Shown: piece after piece, positions 45,203-54,238 of the stretch
How positions within the stretch are numbered: position 1 is the stretch's first letter
Layout: every line of letters starts with the position of its first letter
Source of the DNA: Bacteroidales bacterium
GTDB taxonomy: Bacteria > Bacteroidota > Bacteroidia > Bacteroidales > Marinilabiliaceae
Direction: 5' to 3'
DNA: 64,000 nt
Assembly: GCA_024401335.1 (NCBI GenBank)
Contig: JAKSLH010000010.1
Location: 27,000 to 90,999, forward strand
The notes under the pieces: generated by a model
The model's input: only the letters and a program-made list of their open reading frames with translations
Databases searched by the model: none
Told to the model about the DNA's origin: nothing
Position numbers and translations under genes: made by a program

Positions 45203-47365
45203 ATGAAGAACATACTGGCTATAATAATATCCCTATTCGCCACCATCTGCATATATGCCCAAACCGGCAACGCCGAAGTTGACTCGCTAACCGACCTGGC
45301 CCTGCAGCATTACTCTACTCCTCAGGGCATATACTATGCCGAACGGCTATCCGAAGCTGCTAAGCGCAACGGTGTGACCAACCGCATCTATTCCGGCTAC
45401 AACCTCAAGTGCGGCTCATATATCAATATGGGACTGAACGACCTCGCCATCGAATACGTGGATAGCATCATTCACAACACCGATATCTACAAGGATAATT
45501 TCAAGTGCTACACTAACCTGACTAGCTATGTGTCAAAGGCTTACTGCAATTTAAAGAAATACCGACTCGCCGTACAGATCGCCATGCAGATGTACGACGA
45601 AAGCCGCGACTATATCAACGAAAAGCCTATCGACAACGGTGACGGCACCTATACCATACCCGACAACCTCAACGAACGCATAATAGCCCTCCAATGTATG
45701 GCTCATGCCTATAACGAGATGGAGAACGCTGACGAGGGGACAAAGGTCGAATACGAAATCCTGGAACTCACCAAGGACTATCCATTGGCTTTCTTCAACG
45801 ACCGCCTCGACGCCTGCACCGGCATCATAGTCCTTAGTTCAAACCAAGAGGATAAGGGCATAGCCCTCAACAACATAAAAAATGCCCACGAGTCTCTCAA
45901 TTTGTTGAAGAACTTATCTGAAGACAACACAATAGACATCAATGAGTTCACCATATACGACATGATGGTTTACTTTGGCTATTTTGATGCTTATGCTAAA
46001 ATGAAGGACCTCAACAACGCCACTCAATATTTCGCACTCATAAAGGCGACTTACGAGAAGACGGACGACGAATATGCTTCATATATTTTCTACAACGCCT
46101 GTGCCACCTACTACTACTTGATAGGCGACAACGAACTGGCCATTACATACGCCGACAGCATGTTAATGCGCTCTTCTCAAGAGGTGACACCGAGGAAGAC
46201 TATGCTCCTGCTCAAGCTCAACGCTAACCATAAGGCTAAACTCTACGACTTCGACTACGACATCGCTATGCAGCTTCTCAACGAGAGCGACAGGCTTGCC
46301 AACGAGAAGATGGCGTCGGCTGCCGACGAGATGACTACGATGCTTGGCATGGACCGCCTGAAACTCGAGAAGCAGCAGCTCGAAAACCGACAGACGAAGA
46401 TGATCCTGATCACTATCTTCATCATCATCAGCTCTCTGTTCGCCATAGCTCTTCTGAGCCTCAGAATGAAGCACAAGAAGGCTAAGGAGAAACAGCGCAT
46501 ATTGGCAGAGCAGAAGGAACTCCTCGAAAAAGAGGTGGCCCGACAGACTTCGGAGCTGCGCTACAAGAATGCGCTTATCGAGAAGAAGAACCGCGACATA
46601 ACCGACAGCATCAACTATGCCCAGCAGATACAGAACTCTATACTTACCGATTTCAGCCAGTTCAAGGGCCATGGCATAGAAGACGCTTTCGTTCTCTTCA
46701 GACCTTGCAACATCGTATCGGGCGACTTCTACTGGGCCAAGAGCAACGGCGACAATATCATCTTCGCCTGCGCCGACTGCACTGGTCATGGCGTGCCGGG
46801 TGCCTTCATGTCGATGATTGGTGCTACTCTGCTCAACGAGATATGCTGCCAGCCTACCCTGCCTTCTGCATCACATATCCTCGAACAGCTCGACGACAAG
46901 GTCATAACGACGCTCAACAATAATGGCTCTGAACTGCAAGACGGCATGGATATCTCTCTCGTTGTCTTCAACAGGGTCACTCGCAACGCTTCTATCGCTG
47001 CTGCACGACGACCGGTCTGCCTCTACCACAACAACGAACAGACTTTCTTCAAGGGCGCTAAGCGTAGCATAGGCGACCGCGACGACAAGATACGCAAGAC
47101 AACATTCGAGGAGTATAACGTCACTATAGAACAGGGTGATATTATCTATATGTATTCCGACGGTATATGCGACCAGTTCGGAGGTCAGACCACCTACGGC
47201 AAGGCCGGCAAGCGACTGATGAATACGGGCCTCTCATCGATGATTGGCAAGGTTGCTAAGCTCGACTTCCAGCTGCAGAACGACATGTTCGAATCGCTCT
47301 ACAACGAATGGCGCGGCACTTGCGAACAGCTCGACGACATATCGCTCATTGGCATAAAATTCTGA
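45203..47365 (+). CDS. membrane TPR-containing SpoIIE-type protein phosphatase
   Basis: From the ATG at 45203 (MKNILAIIISLFATICIYAQ, a signal peptide) the protein has 720 aa. Residues about 25-380 are an extracytoplasmic helical TPR-like array; a transmembrane helix follows near 395-420, then a coiled coil, and the C-terminal ~240 residues are a PPM/SpoIIE phosphatase with SGDFYWAK, ACADCTGHGVPGAFMS and DDISLIGIKF. Such receptors dephosphorylate Ser/Thr on anti-anti-sigma proteins or similar partners. No cognate kinase or antagonist is nearby. The ligand is unknown. Confidence 0.85.
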   Translation: MKNILAIIISLFATICIYAQTGNAEVDSLTDLALQHYSTPQGIYYAERLSEAAKRNGVTNRIYSGYNLKCGSYINMGLNDLAIEYVDSIIHNTDIYKDNFKCYTNLTSYVSKAYCNLKKYRLAVQIAMQMYDESRDYINEKPIDNGDGTYTIPDNLNERIIALQCMAHAYNEMENADEGTKVEYEILELTKDYPLAFFNDRLDACTGIIVLSSNQEDKGIALNNIKNAHESLNLLKNLSEDNTIDINEFTIYDMMVYFGYFDAYAKMKDLNNATQYFALIKATYEKTDDEYASYIFYNACATYYYLIGDNELAITYADSMLMRSSQEVTPRKTMLLLKLNANHKAKLYDFDYDIAMQLLNESDRLANEKMASAADEMTTMLGMDRLKLEKQQLENRQTKMILITIFIIISSLFAIALLSLRMKHKKAKEKQRILAEQKELLEKEVARQTSELRYKNALIEKKNRDITDSINYAQQIQNSILTDFSQFKGHGIEDAFVLFRPCNIVSGDFYWAKSNGDNIIFACADCTGHGVPGAFMSMIGATLLNEICCQPTLPSASHILEQLDDKVITTLNNNGSELQDGMDISLVVFNRVTRNASIAAARRPVCLYHNNEQTFFKGAKRSIGDRDDKIRKTTFEEYNVTIEQGDIIYMYSDGICDQFGGQTTYGKAGKRLMNTGLSSMIGKVAKLDFQLQNDMFESLYNEWRGTCEQLDDISLIGIKF

Positions 47366-47468
47366 ACCTAGACCAACAGAAAGAAAGCAAAACCACGCTT
47401 TTATAACAAAAACTTATAGCAAAGCGCTTAATAATACGAAATTATCGATTGTTTTTCGATTATTTCAA

Positions 47469-47476
47469 TATATTTG
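47469..47476 (+). promoter_or_regulatory. -7 box (TATATTTG) for the 129-aa gene
   Basis: TATATTTG fits TAnnTTTG, with TTG at 47449 about 18 bases upstream as a possible -33 element. The ATG is 19 bases downstream. Confidence 0.65.
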
Positions 47477-47494
47477 CATCTGTAACCCTAAATA

Positions 47495-47884
47495 ATGAAC
47501 ACTATGGACATACTCAATGCAGCGTGGCTCGCGGAAATCCATCGTTTGTGCAAAGGACGCATCTCGTCGTTGAAAACAGGACTTGAAACAGCACGTAACG
47601 AGCCAGAAAGAGAGCTCACAGAAATAGCTGACGGATATACTTGGAAAAACCACATGGGAACTACTAAGTATTATTCGGCGTCAGGAATGAAAGCGCTTGA
47701 GGATTTTGTAGAACTCTACGACAACGGCTTGTTCAAGAATTCTGACTGGGAAAAGCAGATCACTCATGACATGTGGTGCGAATTTGCTCTTTCACTTTAC
47801 TACGGAAATGTCAAGACCGTATATGCCGGTATATCATTCCCTGATGTACGCGACTATATCTTCATGAAGATGCTAGAGAAATAA
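47495..47884 (+). CDS. small protein of unknown function
   Basis: A 129-aa soluble protein not recognised. It is helical by composition, with a central SLKTGLETARNEPERELTEIADGY segment and no signal peptide, membrane helix or metal motif. Its own promoter and terminator make it a single-gene unit, so it is likely real. An ATG nine bases later (MDILNAAW) may be the true start. It stands between the SpoIIE-type phosphatase and a convergent transporter gene. Confidence 0.65.
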   Translation: MNTMDILNAAWLAEIHRLCKGRISSLKTGLETARNEPERELTEIADGYTWKNHMGTTKYYSASGMKALEDFVELYDNGLFKNSDWEKQITHDMWCEFALSLYYGNVKTVYAGISFPDVRDYIFMKMLEK

Positions 47885-47933
47885 AGACATACTTTAGGAC
47901 TAGGATTCAGATTCCATTCCTTCCTAAAAAAAC

Positions 47934-47967
47934 AAATGCCATCCGCTGCAAGCAACGGATGGCATTT
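47934..47967. terminator. bidirectional Rho-independent terminator
   Basis: AAATGCCATCCG and CGGATGGCATTT form a 12-bp stem with a 10-base loop, followed by TTTATTT on the plus strand and by TTTGTTTTTTT on the minus strand. Confidence 0.9.
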
Positions 47968-47990
47968 TATTTAGATATAACCTCTGATCT

Positions 47991-49475
47991 CTAGACCATG
48001 AATTTCTCAAATACTCCCATAGAGCCAAGAGTTATAAGCATCACATAGCCGAGTATGAGTGATATAACACCTACTATAACACCCAACGTAGCCATTTGCT
48101 TGGTAGTCACAAGACCTGTAGAGTAAGCGATGGCATTTGGTGGTGTCGATATAGGCAGAGCCATAGCAAACGAAGCCGAGAGAGCGATGCCGATGAGCAA
48201 AGTAGCGACGCCACCGATAGGAGCAAGCTGCTCTGTCATGCCCTTGGCCACAGCCGAGAGGATAGGCACCATGAGAGCGGCCGAAGCCGAGTTGCTGATA
48301 AATGTCGACAAGAGCCAGCAGATAAGACCGCTACCGATAAGCACGAGCATCACATTCCATGTGCTGAATGGAATAGACTCAACGAGTGTCTTTGCCAATC
48401 CAGAATCTTTCATACCTACGCCAAGCGCGAAACCACCGGCAACCATCCATAACACTGACCATTCTATCTGCTTCAAGTCTTCTGACCTTACAATACCCAA
48501 TGCGCAGAATGCTCCTACAGGGAAGAGAGCTACAACGTATGAGTTGATACCAACAATCTTCTCGAGCATCCACAATGCGATTGTCATGGCAAGCACAATG
48601 TAAGTAGCTGTTGTCTGCCAGCCTGGCTTTGCACCTCCTTCAATCTTGAACTCGATGGTAGGAGAGCTGAACTTAAACATTCTGAGAAGCAGTGCCCATG
48701 CGATAAAGAGGATAACGAGCATGAGAGGCACCATCAGATACATCCATTCGTCGAAACCGATGTTGATACCGATCTCCTTCAAGCCACCGAGCACGATGCC
48801 GTTAGGTGGTGTACCGATAGGTGTTGCAATACCACCGACGTTACATCCGATAGGAATAGCCAACGCAAGACCTACTCGTCCTCTCTCACTCTCTGGCATC
48901 GACTTGAGCACCGGAGCAAGGAATGTGAGCATCATGGCTGCTGTAGCTGTGTTCGACACAAACATCGAGAAGACTGCTGTCACGAGGATAAAGCCGAGCA
49001 ACACTGTCTTCGAATTAGTACCGAAAGGCTTGAGCATCACACGCGCCATAGATATATCTACACCGCTCTTCGAAGCAACAAGAGCTAGCACGAAGCCACC
49101 GAGGAAGAGCATCACCGTCTGATCGGCGAAGCAGGCGATAATCGACTTATAGCTTATCAGGCCCACAGGAACCAGGCTACCATCTTTACCGGTTGTCAGC
49201 TGGTCTGCAGGGAAGACGTCCGGACTGATAAGCTGCACAATAGCACTATCCGACACCGTGAACAGCATGATACAAATAATCAAAACCGAGGTCACCCATG
49301 CATGTACGCCTTCAAAGACCCACATCAGGGCTGCGAAGACAAATATAGCAATCATGCGTTGCTGTATAATCGTAAGACCGTCGATACCGAAAGCCGACGT
49401 TGGCAATAACCAGAGAATCATCGTTACGATGACCACAAAGCCTATCTTCAGGCCCTTAACCATCACTTCGCTCAT
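47991..49475 (-). CDS. DASS/SLC13-type sodium:anion symporter
   Basis: The 494-aa protein has about 11-12 transmembrane helices and the divalent anion:sodium symporter signature SNTATAAMM with a second SNSASAALM, the paired SNT motifs that bind Na+ and carboxylate, plus GTPPNGI and STPPNAIA. It probably imports dicarboxylates such as succinate or related anions, though sulfate or phosphate cannot be excluded. Single gene with a -7 box upstream. Confidence 0.9.
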   Translation of the reverse strand: MSEVMVKGLKIGFVVIVTMILWLLPTSAFGIDGLTIIQQRMIAIFVFAALMWVFEGVHAWVTSVLIICIMLFTVSDSAIVQLISPDVFPADQLTTGKDGSLVPVGLISYKSIIACFADQTVMLFLGGFVLALVASKSGVDISMARVMLKPFGTNSKTVLLGFILVTAVFSMFVSNTATAAMMLTFLAPVLKSMPESERGRVGLALAIPIGCNVGGIATPIGTPPNGIVLGGLKEIGINIGFDEWMYLMVPLMLVILFIAWALLLRMFKFSSPTIEFKIEGGAKPGWQTTATYIVLAMTIALWMLEKIVGINSYVVALFPVGAFCALGIVRSEDLKQIEWSVLWMVAGGFALGVGMKDSGLAKTLVESIPFSTWNVMLVLIGSGLICWLLSTFISNSASAALMVPILSAVAKGMTEQLAPIGGVATLLIGIALSASFAMALPISTPPNAIAYSTGLVTTKQMATLGVIVGVISLILGYVMLITLGSMGVFEKFMV

Positions 49476-49523
49476 TTCTTTTTTTAGCTTATTTGTTTTT
49501 TGTTGTATCGTTTTTTGTTATAG

Positions 49524-49531
49524 CAAATATA
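49524..49531 (-). promoter_or_regulatory. -7 box (TATATTTG) for the DASS transporter gene
   Basis: TATATTTG on the minus strand matches TAnnTTTG, 49 bases before the ATG. Confidence 0.65.
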
Positions 49532-49776
49532 CGCTTTATTTCGAAAAAAGATGTAAATCTGTTAAAAAGTTATTCGTGCGCTAATATCTACGCCTATTAT
49601 TGACCATATATTTCGGTGTCTTCGAGGTTGCTGTGTTTTCTCGATGTCAAAAATGTATGATATAATGCACTATATGCAGAAGCTCTTCGTTATTGACATA
49701 AAAAAAGTTAAACCGCATGTCATTAAAGTAGCGGATAGTCCTATAATCACTAATTTAGCGTGCTTTTTCAAAGAAT
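49532..49776. other. intergenic region between transporter and second rpoD
   Basis: About 245 bases without a coding-like frame. It must contain the promoter of the second rpoD gene, but no TAnnTTTG box was found near its ATG; TAATTTAGC at about 49751 is the closest match. Confidence 0.45.
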
Positions 49777-50634
49777 ATGAGACAACTTAAGATAACACAG
49801 ACCATCACTGTCCGCAATGACACGCTGGACAAGTACTTGCAAGAAATTAGTCGCGAACCCCTAGTAAATGTCGATGAAGAAGTAGAACTGGCTCAACGTA
49901 TTCGTCAAGGCGACCGCGCCGCATTGGAACGCCTGGTAAAGGCTAACCTTCGCTTCGTCGTTTCTGTTGCCAAGCAGTATCAGAACCAGGGTCTCTCACT
50001 CCCTGACATCATCAACGAAGGCAACCTTGGCCTCATCAAGGCTGCAGAGAAATTCGACGAGACACGAGGCTTCAAATTCATATCCTACGCTGTATGGTGG
50101 ATTCGCCAGTCTATTCTCCAGGCTCTCGCTGAGCAGTCGCGTATCGTGCGTCTGCCACTCAACCAGGTGGGCTCACTCAACAAGATCAACAAGGCTTTCT
50201 CTAAGTTCGAACAGGAGAACGAACGACGTCCTTCGCCTGAGGAACTGGCTGAGGAACTCGACATACAGCCTGAGAAGATCGCCGACACTCTGCGCGTCTC
50301 TGGTCGCCACGTGTCTATGGACGCTCCATTTGCCGATGGTGAGGAGAACAGCCTTCTCGATGTGCTGGTCAACACCGACTCGCCTAACGCCGACCGCAGC
50401 CTCATCAACGAGTCTCTCTCTACTGAGGTTGAACGTGTGCTCTCTACCCTTACCGAACGCGAACGCGACATTTTGCGTTACTTCTTCGGCATCGGTTGCC
50501 AGGAACTCACTCTCGAGGAGATTGGCGAGCAGTTCGGTCTCACACGCGAACGTGTTCGTCAGATAAAGGAAAAAGCCATACGACGTCTCCGCTCTAGCGA
50601 ACAGACTGCTCTTCTCAAGGCTTTCTTGGGATAA
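49777..50634 (+). CDS. primary-type sigma factor, RpoD copy 2
   Basis: The 285-aa protein is nearly the same length as the copy at 40.6 kb and, by eye, about four fifths identical, with the core helices of region 2 ([10 protein letters not shown]) and the region 4 helix-turn-helix ([13 protein letters not shown]) unchanged. Differences concentrate in the N-terminal ~30 residues, region 3 and the last ten residues. It is a single gene with its own terminator. It may be the housekeeping factor, or a growth-phase variant; sequence alone does not say. Confidence 0.92.
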   Translation: MRQLKITQTITVRNDTLDKYLQEISREPLVNVDEEVELAQRIRQGDRAALERLVKANLRFVVSVAKQYQNQGLSLPDIINEGNLGLIKAAEKFDETRGFKFISYAVWWIRQSILQALAEQSRIVRLPLNQVGSLNKINKAFSKFEQENERRPSPEELAEELDIQPEKIADTLRVSGRHVSMDAPFADGEENSLLDVLVNTDSPNADRSLINESLSTEVERVLSTLTERERDILRYFFGIGCQELTLEEIGEQFGLTRERVRQIKEKAIRRLRSSEQTALLKAFLG

Positions 50635-50661
50635 GAGATTGACATATAAAACATTCATAAG

Positions 50662-50700
50662 AGGCCATGTCAAACATTTAACATGCGACATGGCCTTTTA
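50662..50700 (+). terminator. Rho-independent terminator of the second rpoD
   Basis: AGGCCATGTC and GACATGGCCT form a 10-bp stem with a 15-base loop, followed by TTTTATATTT, 28 bases past the stop. Confidence 0.8.
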
Positions 50701-50725
50701 TATTTAATCGTAGAGATTTTTTTCT

Positions 50726-50733
50726 TAATTTTG
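50726..50733 (+). promoter_or_regulatory. -7 box (TAATTTTG) for plsC
   Basis: TAATTTTG fits TAnnTTTG; the ATG at 50753 lies 20 bases on. Confidence 0.6.
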
Positions 50734-50752
50734 CAGCGCAAAAAAACCATAC

Positions 50753-51475
50753 ATGGTGGAACGTAACTGGAAATATTGGCTTTATCAGCCCTACAAATGG
50801 CTTATCGTTATTCCTGTCTTTGCCGTCGATACGGTTGTCGGAGCTCTCTATATAGCCATCGCCGCCTACATCTCACGCCGTCTCTCTTTCTATGGAGGTG
50901 TCGCATGGGCCAAGGTGATGCAATGGGTAACACCTATGCCTGTGACTGTCATCGGACGTGAGAATATCGACAAGAAGCAGTCGTATGTCATAGCTGCCAA
51001 CCACCAGAGCGCCTACGACATATTCGCCATCTTCGGCAGTCTGGGCATCAGCTTCCGCTGGATACTCAAGAAGGAGCTGCGCAAGGCGCCTGTCCTGGGA
51101 TATGCTTGTGAACGCATGGGGCATATATTCATCGACCGATCTTCTAAAATGGCTGCCTACCGTAGCATGCAAAACGCTAAGCAAATCCTCTCTGGAGGTA
51201 CATCGGTCGTGATATTCCCCGAAGGCACACGCAGCGGCTCTAGCGAACTGGGCACATTCAAGCATGGAGCTTTCAAGCTCGCCTATTCACTTGAATTACC
51301 TATATTGCCGGTAACAATCAAGGATACACATAAGGTGATGAGCAAGGGTCTTTCGACGCTTATGCCTCATCGAGCTGAACTCATCATACACAAGCCTATC
51401 GACACTATGCAGTATATCGACAGGCAAGACGACCTTATCAGAGTCACACGCGAAGCCATTGCTTCAGGATTATAA
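50753..51475 (+). CDS. plsC: 1-acyl-sn-glycerol-3-phosphate acyltransferase (PlsC family)
   Basis: The 240-aa membrane enzyme acylates lysophosphatidic acid in phospholipid synthesis. The acyltransferase motif I NHQSAYD (83-89, HxxxxD) and motif III FPEGTRSGS are intact, with an N-terminal hydrophobic segment. Length is normal. It starts the plsC-prfC-era series, but 40 bases separate it from prfC. Confidence 0.92.
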   Translation: MVERNWKYWLYQPYKWLIVIPVFAVDTVVGALYIAIAAYISRRLSFYGGVAWAKVMQWVTPMPVTVIGRENIDKKQSYVIAANHQSAYDIFAIFGSLGISFRWILKKELRKAPVLGYACERMGHIFIDRSSKMAAYRSMQNAKQILSGGTSVVIFPEGTRSGSSELGTFKHGAFKLAYSLELPILPVTIKDTHKVMSKGLSTLMPHRAELIIHKPIDTMQYIDRQDDLIRVTREAIASGL

Positions 51476-51515
51476 TAAGGTCTATCATAAAACATAAAAC
51501 TCGTCATTATTAGAT

Positions 51516-53090
51516 ATGGGATTCATAGAAGAAATCAAGCGCAGACGCACTTTCGCAATCATAAGCCACCCAGATGCCGGTAAGACAACTCTCACCGAGA
51601 AACTCCTTCTCTTCGGTGGTGCCATCCACGTAGCAGGAGCTGTCAAGTCCAACAAGATAAAGAAGACTGCCACTTCCGACTTCATGGAGATCGAAAAGCA
51701 ACGTGGTATCTCTGTCGCTACTTCTGTTATGGGTTTCGAATACGACGGCTACAAGGTCAACATCCTCGACACACCAGGTCACCAGGACTTCGCTGAAGAT
51801 ACTTTCCGCACTCTTACTGCTGTCGATTCGGTTATCATCGTTATCGACGCCGCTAAGGGTGTCGAGACTCAGACTCGTAAACTTATGGAGGTATGCCGCA
51901 TGCGCAACACTCCTGTGATGGTCTTTGTCAACAAGATGGACCGCCCTTGTAACGACCCATTCGACATTCTCGACGAGGTGGAGAAGGAACTGCACATCAA
52001 GGTGCGCCCTCTCTCATGGCCAATAGGCAATGGCGAGCTCTTCAAGGGTGTATATAACCTGTATGAGAAGAACCTCTATCTGTTCCAGGCCTCTAAGCAG
52101 ACCGTTGAAGAGGGTCAGGACATCGACATCAATAGCGACGAACTCGACAAGCAGATCGGCGAACGTGCTGCTACTCAGCTGCGCGAAGAACTTGAGCTCT
52201 GCGACGGAGTATATCCTGAATTCAATGTAGATGACTATCTGAAGGGCGAAGTGGCTCCTGTATTCTTCGGTTCGGCTCTCAACAACTTCGGTGTGCGCGA
52301 GTTGCTCCATTGCTTCCTCCGCATAGCACCACAGCCACAGCCTTCAAAGAGCGAGGCTCGCATCGTCAACCCTGAGGAGGAGAAGTTCAGCGGCTTCATT
52401 TTCAAGATACATGCCAACATGGACCCTAACCACCGCAACCGCATCGCTTTCTGCAAGGTTTGTAGCGGTAAGTTCGAACGTAATAAGGCCTACAAACATG
52501 TGCAGCTTGGCAAGGAGCTTAAGTTCTCTAGCCCTACTGCCTTCATGGCCGATAAGAAGTCTATCATCGACGAGGCATATCCTGGCGATATCGTTGGTCT
52601 GCCTGACTCGGGTAACTTCAAGATTGGCGACTCTATATCTGAGGGCGAGAACATACAGTTCAAGGGCCTCCCATCATTCTCTCCTGAGCTCTTCCGCTAC
52701 ATCGACAACGATGACCCTATGAAGGCTAAGCAGCTTGCCAAGGGCATCGACCAGCTTATGGACGAGGGTGTGGCTCAGCTCTTTGTCAACCAGTTCAACA
52801 ACCGCAAGATCATCGGTACTGTGGGCGCTCTCCAGTTCGAGGTTATCCAGTACCGTCTGCTCCACGAATATGGTGCATCATGCCGCTACGAGGCCATATC
52901 TCTCTACAAGGCTTGCTGGATCGACTCCGACGACGAGGCTGAACTCGAGGAGTTCAAGAAGCGTAAGGTGCAGTATATGGCAAAGGACAAGTGGGGCCGC
53001 GATGTGTTCCTGGCTGAGTCGGGCTACATGCTGCAGATGGCACAGGAGGGATTCAAGAAGGTTCGTTTCCACTTTACATCTGAGTTTTAA
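51516..53090 (+). CDS. prfC: peptide chain release factor 3
   Basis: The 524-aa GTPase removes RF1 and RF2 from the ribosome after termination. The GTP domain shows [29 protein letters not shown] and [10 protein letters not shown], then domain II and a C-terminal beta-barrel domain. It matches RF3 rather than elongation factor G by length and by the LLLFGGAI segment after the P-loop. The next gene starts 45 bases on. Confidence 0.97.
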   Translation: MGFIEEIKRRRTFAIISHPDAGKTTLTEKLLLFGGAIHVAGAVKSNKIKKTATSDFMEIEKQRGISVATSVMGFEYDGYKVNILDTPGHQDFAEDTFRTLTAVDSVIIVIDAAKGVETQTRKLMEVCRMRNTPVMVFVNKMDRPCNDPFDILDEVEKELHIKVRPLSWPIGNGELFKGVYNLYEKNLYLFQASKQTVEEGQDIDINSDELDKQIGERAATQLREELELCDGVYPEFNVDDYLKGEVAPVFFGSALNNFGVRELLHCFLRIAPQPQPSKSEARIVNPEEEKFSGFIFKIHANMDPNHRNRIAFCKVCSGKFERNKAYKHVQLGKELKFSSPTAFMADKKSIIDEAYPGDIVGLPDSGNFKIGDSISEGENIQFKGLPSFSPELFRYIDNDDPMKAKQLAKGIDQLMDEGVAQLFVNQFNNRKIIGTVGALQFEVIQYRLLHEYGASCRYEAISLYKACWIDSDDEAELEEFKKRKVQYMAKDKWGRDVFLAESGYMLQMAQEGFKKVRFHFTSEF

Positions 53091-53135
53091 TCATCAGTAG
53101 CTCAAAACACACTACTCTAACAGCAACAGACCACT

Positions 53136-54050
53136 ATGCATAAAGCAGGATTCGTCAATATAGTAGGCAACCCTAACGTCGGTAAGTCTACTCTCTCCAA
53201 TCTTCTCATTGGCGAGCGTTTGTCTATCATCACTGCCAAGGCTCAGACTACTCGCCACCGTATCTTCGGTATCGTCAACGGCACAATAGAGAGCAAGGAA
53301 GAGGGTGCTGAAAACACAGATTATCAGATTGTGTTCTCCGACACACCTGGTGTGCTGAAGCCTAACTACCGTCTTCAGGAGTCAATGCTCAACTACTCTA
53401 AGGAGGCTCTTCAGGATGCCGACGTGTTGCTCTATGTTACCGACACTGTCGAGACACCAGACAAGCATAGCGACTTCCTCCACGACGTAGAGAAGCTCAA
53501 GTGCCCTGTCATCGTCATAATCAACAAGATCGACCTCATCGACCAAAGTCAGCTCGAAGAGAAGGTCAACTACTGGCACGAACAGATACCTAACGCTGAG
53601 ATAGTGCCTGTGAGCGCCATGCACTCGTTCAACACTCAGAGCATAATCCACCATATAGTGGAACTCCTTCCTGAAGCTGACCCTTACTACGACAAGGAAC
53701 AGCTCACCGATAAGCCTACTCGTTTCTTCATCAACGAGATAATCCGCGAGAAGATTCTCCTCTACTACAAGAAGGAAATCCCTTACTCTGTCGAAGTTGA
53801 AGTTGAAGAGTTCATCGAAGAGGGTGACCAGGTTAACATACGTGCTGTGATTCATGTCGCTCGCGACTCGCAGAAGGGCATCATCATTGGCCATCAGGGC
53901 GTTGCCATCAAGAAACTTGGTACTCTGGCCCGACGCGACATCGAGCGATTCCTCGATAAGAAAGTGTTCCTCCAGCTTTATGTGAAAGTGACTAAAGACT
54001 GGCGCGACAGAGACGCTATGCTCAAGCAGTTCGGCTACGAGGTGAAATAG
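53136..54050 (+). CDS. era: GTPase Era
   Basis: The 304-aa GTPase assists 16S rRNA maturation. The P-loop [12 protein letters not shown], switch DTPGV and NKID motifs are present in the N-terminal domain, and a C-terminal KH domain contains GHQGVAIKKLG. In many Bacteroidetes era and der are adjacent; here they lie 8 kb apart on opposite strands. It ends at a terminator. Confidence 0.97.
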   Translation: MHKAGFVNIVGNPNVGKSTLSNLLIGERLSIITAKAQTTRHRIFGIVNGTIESKEEGAENTDYQIVFSDTPGVLKPNYRLQESMLNYSKEALQDADVLLYVTDTVETPDKHSDFLHDVEKLKCPVIVIINKIDLIDQSQLEEKVNYWHEQIPNAEIVPVSAMHSFNTQSIIHHIVELLPEADPYYDKEQLTDKPTRFFINEIIREKILLYYKKEIPYSVEVEVEEFIEEGDQVNIRAVIHVARDSQKGIIIGHQGVAIKKLGTLARRDIERFLDKKVFLQLYVKVTKDWRDRDAMLKQFGYEVK

Positions 54051-54081
54051 TCTCCGAACAATAACTCTAAATACTCTAAAG

Positions 54082-54115
54082 GCATGACCCGCAATATCAG
54101 CTGGTCATGCTTTTT
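54082..54115 (+). terminator. Rho-independent terminator after era
   Basis: GCATGACC and GGTCATGC pair around a 13-base loop, followed by TTTTT. Confidence 0.8.
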
Positions 54116-54157
54116 GTCATTTAGAGGTCCTACTTTTTTTGCCAAGACATCAAAACA

Positions 54158-54186
54158 AATCCCTGACTCGGTGAGAATCAGGGATT
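54158..54186 (-). terminator. terminator of the TonB-dependent receptor gene
   Basis: AATCCCTGA and TCAGGGATT form a 9-bp stem, followed on the minus strand by TTGTTTTGATG. Confidence 0.75.
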
Positions 54187-54238
54187 GTCAATAGAGGTAT
54201 AATGGAGATCAGATCTCCAAGATAGTAATGTGAATTAT

